DNA of 64,000 nucleotides from CALKHT01 sp964511575 (GTDB lineage Bacteria; Planctomycetota; Phycisphaerae; Phycisphaerales; Phycisphaeraceae): assembly GCA_964511575.1 (NCBI GenBank), contig CAZEFM010000007.1, positions 1 to 64,000 on the forward strand, in the 5' to 3' direction. This document shows, piece after piece, positions 57,523-64,000 of the stretch. The position numbers and the translations under genes are program-made. Numbering within the stretch: position 1 is the stretch's first letter; every line of letters starts with the position of its first letter. Under the pieces are notes generated by a model, which was not told the DNA's origin, did no database searches, and saw only the letters and a program-made list of their open reading frames with translations.

Positions 57523-59799
57523 ATGTGGCGATGGCTTCGCAAAATCCTGCCCAGCATGTTTTACCGTCGCCTGCTTCTGCTGGCGTCGGTGGCGATCATG
57601 GTGACGGGTGTTCTGGCAGGGCAGATGGCGCGGCTGACGATCGTGCACGGCGCGGAGAGACGCCAGCAGGCGGAGGCTGCGCTTCAGCAGACGCGGCTCG
57701 CCGCCACGGTTCGCGGCCGCATCCTCGATCGGTATGGCCGGGTGGTGGCGGAGGACCTGCCCGGTTATGACCTGGCGGTCAGCTACGACGTCATCACCGG
57801 CGAGTGGGCGTTCAACCAGGCGACCAGCGAGGCCCGGCGGGCCAGCGGGGCGCAGTGGGCGGAACTGTCGCCCCACGCGCGCGAGCGGCGGGTCAACGAA
57901 GTCCTGCCCCGATACGAACAGCAACTGGAACTGTTCTGGCAGACGCTCACCGATTTGACCGGTGAGGACCGCGCGGAACTGGACGAGCGACGAACCGCCA
58001 TCGTGGCGTGGGTGACGGGCATGGCCAATCACCTTTACGCCGATTGGCGTCGCCAGCGCGAGGAACTGCTCGATGAACCGGTGAGCCTGTCGGATGTGGC
58101 GGCTCCCATCCGCGAGCAGCGCATGGCGCACGTGATCATCACCGATATCGACACCCATGCCCTGGCGCACATTCGCACGTTCATCGCCGAGGCACAGGAA
58201 GAGCCCAACCTCGCCGTGTGGAAGCAGGCGCGGGCCGAACCGGCAACGCGTCGTGTTTATCCGATGGACGAGGTCACCGTCACTGTGGATCGTTCGACGT
58301 TCCCCGGTCCGTTGCGCAGCGACACACCCAGGACCGTCACCGTTCGCGGGCCGATGATGCATATCGTGGGCAACATGCGACGAATCTGGCGGGAGGATGT
58401 GGAGGAACGTCCCTTCCGTCGCATCGACGCGGCCGGTGAAACGATCGTCGATCTGGGCGGTTATCTGCCGGGCGACACGACGGGACGTTGGGGGGTCGAG
58501 CGTTCGCAGGAACGCCGCTTGCGTGGCTTGCGTGGCAAGCGCATCGTGCAGCTTGATTCGCGCAGTGAGCAGGTGATCGAACCGCAGCCGGGCAAGGATG
58601 TGGTGCTGACGATCGATGCGGAACTGCAGGCGCGCATCGCTGCGGTCATGCAGCCTGAACTGGGGTTAATGGCACGCCAGCCGTGGCACGAGAAGGAACT
58701 GGTGGGGCCGGTGGGTGAGCCGTTGTGCGGTGCGGCGGTGGTGTTGGACATTGCCACGGGCGAGGTGCTCGCGGCCGTCAGCACGCCGAGTTTCAGCCGG
58801 GCACAGCTTGCTGAGAACCCCGAGGCGATCTGGAACGATTACCTGAATCGTCCGGGCATCAACCGTGTGATCGGCATGCCCTACGCCCCGGGTTCGACCG
58901 TGAAGCCGTTGGTGTTGGCGGCGGCGATCACCGATCACGAAATTCCGGTGCACGGCACGATCCGCTGTGATGGTCATCTCACCGACAACCCCAACGCCTT
59001 CCGTTGCTGGATCTACAAGCAGTACAACAGCACGCACGGCCCGTTGATGGGCGACGAGGCCATCTGTCGTAGCTGCAATATCTACTTCTACACGCTCGGC
59101 CGTGACTTGGGCGCACGCCGACTGGTGCAGTGGTATCAGCGGTTCGGCCTTGGCGAACTGACGTACAGCGGTTTGACGGATGAGCATCGCGGCAACCTGC
59201 CGGACATCACCACGGGCGGCAGGTCCGCCGGTTTGGCGGAAGCGGATGGCATTTTCATGGCGATCGGTCAGGGCCCGGTGGACTGGACACCGCTGCAGGC
59301 CGCCAATGCATATGCGACGCTGGCGCGCGGTGGCCGCGTGCTTCCGCCGACGGTGTTGCTGCAGGGCGATCATGCGCCGCAGCGACCGATGGCGCATGAT
59401 CTGCGTCTGGATCAGCGTGGCGTGCAGTTGGCAATCAAAGGCCTGTACGACGCGGTGAACGAAAGGCACGGCACGGGCAACGCGATCAGCATCGACGGCA
59501 CACGCGAGTTGAACTTCAACATTCCGGGGGTGAAGGTGGCGGGCAAGTCGGGCACCGCCGACGCCGCGAAGCTGCGTGAACCGATCGACGACGACGGTGA
59601 CGGGATGCCGGACCGTTGGGGCAAGGTGCTGCGAGAGGGTGATCACGCCTGGTTCGTGGCGATCGTGCAGCGTGAGGATGCGCGCGGGCCGGAGTATGTC
59701 GTGGCGGTGGTGGTGGAGTACGCGGGCAGCGGCGGCAAAGTGGCGGGCCCCATCGTCAACCAGATTCTGTATGCCATGCGAAGCCAGGGGTATCTGTAA
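57523..59799 (+). CDS. mrdA: Penicillin-binding protein 2-type transpeptidase
   Basis: The 758-residue class B penicillin-binding protein cross-links peptidoglycan during elongation. A membrane anchor (RRLLLLASVAIMVTGVLAG) is followed by a pedestal/dimerisation domain beginning ARLTIVHGAERRQQ, with the TVRGRILDRYGRVVAEDLPGYDL junction. It is longer than in E. coli because of a helical segment at residues ~100-230. The transpeptidase motifs are GSTVKP (active-site Ser and Lys), SCN in ICRSCNIYFYTLG, and KSGTA near the C-terminus. ATG 57523 is used, and ATG 57556 is possible. rodA follows after two bases. This is evidence of peptidoglycan synthesis in the organism. Confidence 0.93.
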   Translation: MWRWLRKILPSMFYRRLLLLASVAIMVTGVLAGQMARLTIVHGAERRQQAEAALQQTRLAATVRGRILDRYGRVVAEDLPGYDLAVSYDVITGEWAFNQATSEARRASGAQWAELSPHARERRVNEVLPRYEQQLELFWQTLTDLTGEDRAELDERRTAIVAWVTGMANHLYADWRRQREELLDEPVSLSDVAAPIREQRMAHVIITDIDTHALAHIRTFIAEAQEEPNLAVWKQARAEPATRRVYPMDEVTVTVDRSTFPGPLRSDTPRTVTVRGPMMHIVGNMRRIWREDVEERPFRRIDAAGETIVDLGGYLPGDTTGRWGVERSQERRLRGLRGKRIVQLDSRSEQVIEPQPGKDVVLTIDAELQARIAAVMQPELGLMARQPWHEKELVGPVGEPLCGAAVVLDIATGEVLAAVSTPSFSRAQLAENPEAIWNDYLNRPGINRVIGMPYAPGSTVKPLVLAAAITDHEIPVHGTIRCDGHLTDNPNAFRCWIYKQYNSTHGPLMGDEAICRSCNIYFYTLGRDLGARRLVQWYQRFGLGELTYSGLTDEHRGNLPDITTGGRSAGLAEADGIFMAIGQGPVDWTPLQAANAYATLARGGRVLPPTVLLQGDHAPQRPMAHDLRLDQRGVQLAIKGLYDAVNERHGTGNAISIDGTRELNFNIPGVKVAGKSGTADAAKLREPIDDDGDGMPDRWGKVLREGDHAWFVAIVQREDARGPEYVVAVVVEYAGSGGKVAGPIVNQILYAMRSQGYL

Positions 59800-59801
59800 C
59801 C

Positions 59802-61019
59802 GTGCAAATCCCCGAGGCCATCCGACAGATGTTGCGACCGCAGGCCGCGTGGTACGGCCTGCTGGCGGCGATTGCGCTGACGTGGATCGGCATGGAGGCG
59901 ATCGGCACGGCTGAACCCTCGCGTGCTGCGGCGCAGGCGCAGTGGCTGCCTATCGCCATCGCGTTCATGTTGATGTGCATCGTGCCGCATCCGCGGGTGA
60001 TCGGCATGGTGAGCTACCCGCTGATGGGGTTGAGCCTGCTGCTATTGATCATCACGATCGTGCCCGGCATGCCGCGCAGCATTGTGCCGGTGCGCAACGG
60101 CGCAACGTGCTGGATCAACCTGCACTTCATGATGTTTCAGCCCGCCGAGATGGCGAAGCTGGCGTTCGTCCTTGCGCTGGCGTGGTATCTCCGCTATCGT
60201 GACAGCTATCGCACGCTGCGCGGCCTGCTCGTGCCGTTCGGCATGATGCTGGCGCCGGTGGGGTTGCTCCTCAAACAGCCGGACCTCGGGCTGGCACTTC
60301 TCTACCCGCCGACGCTGTTTGCGATGCTTGTTGCGGCAGGCGCGAAACTGCGCCATCTCGGAACGCTGATCGGCATCGGCTTGCTGGCGGTGGTGCTGAA
60401 CGTGTCGCTGATCTATGCCCTGCCCGCCGATCAGCCGCATCCGTTTCTCAAGTCACACCAGGTGGCGCGGATCAAATCGATGATCAGCCTCGTCAAGGGC
60501 GAGGATCGTTACATCCAGGATCTGGCCTACCAGCAGCACAAGGCGATGACGCTCATCGGCGCGGGGCAGGTGATCGGCTACGGCGAGGAACGCGCCGCCA
60601 CCGTCATCAGGTTCAATCGTCTGCCGGAAACGTACAACGACATGATCTTCGCTGTCATCGTCAACCGTTGGGGACTGATCGGCGGGTTGGTGACGCTGGG
60701 GTTGTATCTGGTGGTGGTGCTGTCGTTCGTGCTGGTGGCGGCGAAATCAAAGGATCCCTTTGCGCGGTTGGCATGCGCCGGGTTCGCGGGACTCACATTC
60801 AGTCAGGCAACCATCAACATCGGCATGACCCTGGGGCTTCTGCCGATCACCGGTATCAACCTGCCTTTCGTTTCGTATGGCGGATCGAGCCTTGTCACGA
60901 CCTTTGCCATGATGGGGCTGGTGATCAACTTCGGTTCGCGGCGGCCAAGCTATCTCACCCGGCCAAGCTTTGAGTTCGACACGATCAAGCAGGGCGAGAA
61001 GTTGCTGATCAAGCAATAG
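59802..61019 (+). CDS. rodA: RodA/FtsW-family SEDS peptidoglycan glycosyltransferase
   Basis: The 405-residue membrane protein polymerises glycan strands from lipid II together with the class B transpeptidase. SEDS features include FQPAEMAKLAFVLALAWYLR, LLKQPDLGLALLYPPTLFAM, whose Asp is the catalytic residue of the family, LPETYNDMIFAVIVNRWGL, and QATINIGMTLGLLPITGINLPFVSYGGSSLV at the C-terminal helices. GTG 59802 lies two bases after the mrdA stop, indicating a tight operon. The adjoining mrdA gene identifies it as RodA rather than FtsW. mreB, mreC and mreD are not in the window. About ten transmembrane helices are apparent. Confidence 0.93.
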   Translation: MQIPEAIRQMLRPQAAWYGLLAAIALTWIGMEAIGTAEPSRAAAQAQWLPIAIAFMLMCIVPHPRVIGMVSYPLMGLSLLLLIITIVPGMPRSIVPVRNGATCWINLHFMMFQPAEMAKLAFVLALAWYLRYRDSYRTLRGLLVPFGMMLAPVGLLLKQPDLGLALLYPPTLFAMLVAAGAKLRHLGTLIGIGLLAVVLNVSLIYALPADQPHPFLKSHQVARIKSMISLVKGEDRYIQDLAYQQHKAMTLIGAGQVIGYGEERAATVIRFNRLPETYNDMIFAVIVNRWGLIGGLVTLGLYLVVVLSFVLVAAKSKDPFARLACAGFAGLTFSQATINIGMTLGLLPITGINLPFVSYGGSSLVTTFAMMGLVINFGSRRPSYLTRPSFEFDTIKQGEKLLIKQ

Positions 61020-61143
61020 CCCCGATCCGCAGATTGGAAATTTGACCTGTTGCGGCGGAATGATCGCAATTTCAGGGATTCCCCTATGGCAAATCGTAGG
61101 GTCCGGCGGCAATTGTCCTAAGCTTTTGGGCTATCATCACCTG

Positions 61144-62031
61144 ATGCCGCCGCGAACGGACCATATTGTGTTCCACGCCGCTGCGCCGTCGGTTCGTCGG
61201 CCGATCCCGCGACTACTCCCAGGTCACGTTGCTCGGCCGGTTCGCGTGAGCGATCCGCCGAACCCGGCGTATGAAGCGTTTGCCCGTTGGGTGCTGCACC
61301 GGGCGGGGCTCAGTGCGCAGGCATACCGCGCCAAGCCACTGGTGCGTCGTGTACCCGCGTGTTTGCGGGCGTTGCGCGCCACAACCATTGAAGAGGCACG
61401 GCAGGCGATTGAACGCAGTGTTCAGGCGATGGACACCGCGGTGTGCACGCTGCTCATCGGTGTGACGGAGTTTTTTCGCGACCCCTTCGCGTTTGATGCG
61501 CTGGCGGCGTGGATGAAACTGCGCGAATCATCCGGTCAGCCAACGTGGCGTGTGTGGAGCGTGGCATGTTCCGACGGCGCGGAGTTGTACACGGTGGCGA
61601 TGCTGCTGCACCGGATGGGGGCGCTTCAACGCAGCGAACTGATCGGCAGCGACTGTCGTGGGGCGGCGATCACCCGCGCGAAGGCGGCGTTGTATCCGCG
61701 CGACCTGACACGGTCGTTGCCGGATACGTTGCGCGATCTGCTGCAGGACAAGGGGTCGTTTGTGCAGCCGGTGGAAGCGATTCGCGAATCGGCGCGTTGG
61801 CAGGTGTCGGATGTATTGCGTGACGCCGCGCCGCCGGGCACGTTTGATCTGGTGTTGTGCCGGAACATGGGGATTTATCTCGACAGTGCCGCTGCGGGCA
61901 AGCTATGGAAGCGGCTCAGCAGCGCGTTGAAGGTGGGCGGTCTGTTGATGACCGGGCATGCCGAGCGTCCACACGGCACGCCGGAGCTTCGCCGCATGGC
62001 GAGTTGCCTCTACCTGAAGGAGCATCCATGA
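61144..62031 (+). CDS. CheR-type S-adenosylmethionine methyltransferase
   Basis: The 295-residue protein has the CheR fold: a helical N-terminal domain (AYEAFARWVLHRAGLSAQAYRAKPLVRRV), then GVTEFFRDPFAFDALAAWM, the SAM site WRVWSVACSDGAELYTVAMLL (CheR has ACSTGEEPYS), GSDCRGAAITRAKAALYP, and FDLVLCRNMGIYLD with LSSALKVGGLLMTGHAE. ATG 61144 is chosen because the upstream frame is not conserved. CheR methylates glutamates of chemoreceptors, but none is nearby. The next gene is a hybrid sensor kinase that begins within its stop codon (ATGA), so it probably modifies a component of that signalling system. The GEE to GAE change in the SAM motif is mild. Confidence 0.83.
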   Translation: MPPRTDHIVFHAAAPSVRRPIPRLLPGHVARPVRVSDPPNPAYEAFARWVLHRAGLSAQAYRAKPLVRRVPACLRALRATTIEEARQAIERSVQAMDTAVCTLLIGVTEFFRDPFAFDALAAWMKLRESSGQPTWRVWSVACSDGAELYTVAMLLHRMGALQRSELIGSDCRGAAITRAKAALYPRDLTRSLPDTLRDLLQDKGSFVQPVEAIRESARWQVSDVLRDAAPPGTFDLVLCRNMGIYLDSAAAGKLWKRLSSALKVGGLLMTGHAERPHGTPELRRMASCLYLKEHP

Positions 62032-64000
62032 CGAATCGTGAGCTGACACCCTGGGTTGCGCCACCTACGTGGCTGGCGGTGGCGTTGACGGTCGTGCTGA
62101 CGGTGGTGTTCGTCGTGCTGCGGCTTTATGTCTTTACACAGAACGTGGTGCCGATCGCCGATATGCTGCCGTTGCTGCTGACGTTGTGGCATCGTGACCG
62201 CCGACTGCTCTGGTCCATGGTGGGGATTTTCATTGCCGCTTCGGGATACAAGCTTTTCGGGTTGATGGCGGTGGAGGAGCGTCTCGAAGGCGTGGCCAAC
62301 CCGGTGATCTTCTTCGGCATGAAGTCGGTGGACCTGGTCGTGGCCGGGGCGGTGATTCACCTGGCGGTCGGGTATCGCAACGTGGTGGAGTATGTCAACG
62401 CCTCGCTCGCTCAGAGCAACGAGGAGTTGCAGGCCGCCAACGAGGAACTCGCCGCACGTGAGGAGGAGATTTCACGGCAGAACGAGGAACTGCAGGTGCA
62501 GACCGAGGAGATGCAGCAGCAATCCGAGGAACTGCAGGCGCAGGGCGAAGAGCTTCGCCTTTCCAACGAAGAACTGGCGGCACGGGAAAGCACGCTGGAA
62601 TCGCTGTTGCATCTGTCGAGCCCCGCATCGAGCGATGACGATGTGCTGCCGGGCGTGTGTCGTTCCGCGATGAAACTTTTGGGGGGCGTGGCGGCGTGTC
62701 TGTGGGAGCCGCACGGCGATCATTTCCTGGCACGGGCCCACGCGGGATTCGGTGACAAGGGGCCGGTGCCCGAGAAGCTGGAAGAAAAGGCATCGCTGGC
62801 GCGGCTGGCGATTCAAAGCGGTGGACCGGTGCACTTGCGCGACCAGGCGTTGCGAACCGATCTGGTGCTGCCGCGCACCGCTGATGGGCGTGCGATGCGT
62901 TCGATCCTCGTCGCGCCGGTGCGGTGCGGCGGGAAGGTGCTCGGTGCGCTGGAAGTATACAGTTTTGAGCCTCAGGACTGGACCGATCAGCAGGCATCGC
63001 TGATCAACTGGTTGGCTGCGCAGTGCGGGCAGGCATGGGAGACGGTGCGGCTGCGCGGGCAGATGGCGAAGCTGAACGAGTCGCTCGAGCACAAGGTCGA
63101 GCAGCGCACCGCCGAACTGGAAGCGCGGACGACCGAGCTGCGCATGCTGGCATCGCAGTTGGCGACGGCGGAACATCGCGAACGTCGCCGCATCGCGCAG
63201 GTGTTGCACGATGAACTGCAGCAGCTTCTGGTGGCGGCGCGGATGCGGCTGAACGCCAGTGCCGTGCCCACCGGTTCGTGGAAGCCGCAGATCGAATCGC
63301 TGCTCGCCCAGGCCATTGAGCTGTCACGTTCGGTTACGACGGAACTGAGCCCCCCGATCCTTTTTGAGGAGCGGTTTGAAGGATCGCTGCAGTGGTTGGC
63401 GCGGCGTATGAAGCAGCAGCAGAACCTGAATGTGGAGGTGCGCTGTGAGCCGGGCGCTGAGCCGCCCAACGATGATTGGCGTGTGTTCCTTTTCACCGCG
63501 GTGGGGGAGTGCCTTTTCAATATCGTCAAGCATGCGAACGTGACCGATGCATGCGTTGAAGTGAAGGTGCAGGATGATCAGTTGCACACCATCGTGACCG
63601 ATATGGGTTGCGGCTTCGAACTGGCGGAAGCGCAGCTTCGCGCGCGCTCGGGTGAAAGCTTCGGTCTGTTCAGTGTGCGCGAGCGTGCGGCGCTGCTGGG
63701 TGGTTATGTGAAGGTACAGAGCGCTCCGGGTAACGGGACGCGCGTGGAAATTGTGGTGCCGCTGGACGCCAGCCGCACGCGTCTGGATGGGGTGGTGTCG
63801 GCGCCGGTGCGTGAGGTGCGGATCGCGAAGCAGGTGGCACAGGCGACATCGAAACCAACGCCGAGGACATCCGCGATGACGGGGACCATTCGCATTCTGC
63901 TTGCCGACGACCATCAGATGCTTCGCGAAGGATTGGCGGGGTTGCTTGAAGGGCACGAGGATCTGGAGATCGTCGGTCACGCCGGTGACGGTGAGCAGGC
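62028..64000 (+). CDS. Hybrid sensor histidine kinase with response regulator receiver (incomplete at right edge)
   Basis: The frame from ATG 62028 stays open to the window end (657 codons). Two or three membrane helices lie in the first 115 residues (VALTVVLTVVFVVLRLYVF and others). A long coiled coil built on repeats of NEELQ/EELAARE follows (residues ~125-200), then a GAF-like domain (ACLWEPHGDHFLARAHAGFG to VLGALEVYSFEPQ). The HisKA_3-type dimerisation helix has the phospho-acceptor His in ERRRIAQVLHDELQQLL, and a HATPase_c domain shows ECLFNIVKHAN and GFGLFSVRERAALLGGYVKV-type boxes. After a linker the protein continues with TIRILLADDHQMLREGLAGLL, the start of a NarL-type receiver. Kinase and regulator are thus in one chain, translationally coupled to the CheR-like gene. 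Confidence 0.88.
   Translation, partial: MTNRELTPWVAPPTWLAVALTVVLTVVFVVLRLYVFTQNVVPIADMLPLLLTLWHRDRRLLWSMVGIFIAASGYKLFGLMAVEERLEGVANPVIFFGMKSVDLVVAGAVIHLAVGYRNVVEYVNASLAQSNEELQAANEELAAREEEISRQNEELQVQTEEMQQQSEELQAQGEELRLSNEELAARESTLESLLHLSSPASSDDDVLPGVCRSAMKLLGGVAACLWEPHGDHFLARAHAGFGDKGPVPEKLEEKASLARLAIQSGGPVHLRDQALRTDLVLPRTADGRAMRSILVAPVRCGGKVLGALEVYSFEPQDWTDQQASLINWLAAQCGQAWETVRLRGQMAKLNESLEHKVEQRTAELEARTTELRMLASQLATAEHRERRRIAQVLHDELQQLLVAARMRLNASAVPTGSWKPQIESLLAQAIELSRSVTTELSPPILFEERFEGSLQWLARRMKQQQNLNVEVRCEPGAEPPNDDWRVFLFTAVGECLFNIVKHANVTDACVEVKVQDDQLHTIVTDMGCGFELAEAQLRARSGESFGLFSVRERAALLGGYVKVQSAPGNGTRVEIVVPLDASRTRLDGVVSAPVREVRIAKQVAQATSKPTPRTSAMTGTIRILLADDHQMLREGLAGLLEGHEDLEIVGHAGDGEQ

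Noticed and set aside
56917..58362. A long N-terminal extension of the second FluC gene
   Set aside because: The open frame continues through the other fluC gene and into mrdA antisense. The channel family starts at the ATG at 56916, which overlaps the previous stop codon as expected.
1..64000. CRISPR arrays, tRNA or rRNA genes, insertion sequences, prophage
   Set aside because: No regularly spaced repeats of 25-40 bases, no cloverleaf or rRNA segments and no transposase or phage structural motifs were recognised by eye on either strand. A model-based tRNA search was not possible here.

Overview
The window looks like a chromosome segment of a planctomycete, most likely of the class Phycisphaerae. 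It is GC-rich throughout. The lineage markers are a four-gene operon of DUF1501, PPC-domain, DUF1549/DUF1553 and cytochrome-WD40 proteins, PEP-CTERM proteins, pseudopilin-like proteins with the GFTLIELLVVISIIALL leader, a squalene-hopene cyclase and a split cytochrome b. A Kdo transferase implies a Gram-negative envelope with Kdo-containing lipopolysaccharide. This placement is inferred from gene content. No rRNA, tRNA, CRISPR array, insertion sequence or prophage was recognised.

Layout. 1-11184 is mostly housekeeping: an AT-richer partial gene at the left edge, dcd, nrnA and ribF, a secreted pectate-lyase-like beta-helix protein, a SYLF lipoprotein, an RdgC-like gene downstream of dnaN, class II fructose-bisphosphate aldolase and a ClC channel. 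11275-20629 is one leftward operon of secreted planctomycete-type proteins (DUF1501, then PPC domains, then DUF1549/1553, then a c-type cytochrome-WD40-coiled-coil protein). 21092-36788 is a sugar-acid island built around two divergent GntR/FCD regulators at about 31.7 kb. The rightward arm has a Na+ symporter, a DapA/NanA-family lyase and a YidR-like DUF3748 lipoprotein. The leftward arm has two PEP-CTERM proteins (one sialidase-like), a pseudopilin-like protein, a SUMF1-sialidase fusion and a PhyH dioxygenase. A strong terminator then separates these from an idonate/gluconate-type trio (dehydrogenase, SDR, gluconokinase).

37269-48119 carries an amidohydrolase with a long acidic tail, a lipoprotein, an AGCS symporter with a soluble insertion, a DUF368 undecaprenyl-phosphate-type transporter, galE, a GNAT gene between short direct repeats, metG, and the kdtA-proB pair. 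48120-51685 has a small SET-domain protein, a second pseudopilin and shc. 52063-56515 encodes a quinol-oxidising bc-type complex whose Rieske subunit is fused to an N-terminal ferredoxin. The cytochrome b is split, and a HEAT-repeat membrane protein lies six bases upstream of the Rieske gene. 56545-61019 has paired FluC fluoride channels and the divergent elongasome pair mrdA-rodA. 61144-64000 has a CheR-type methyltransferase translationally coupled to a hybrid sensor kinase that runs off the right edge.

Non-coding structure stands out in three places. A 49-base sequence occurs twice, identical and in opposite orientation, in two long intergenic regions. A family of GGAT-N4-ATCC hairpins followed by GGCTTT lies at gene ends. 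The divergent GntR promoter region contains perfect palindromes typical of GntR operators.
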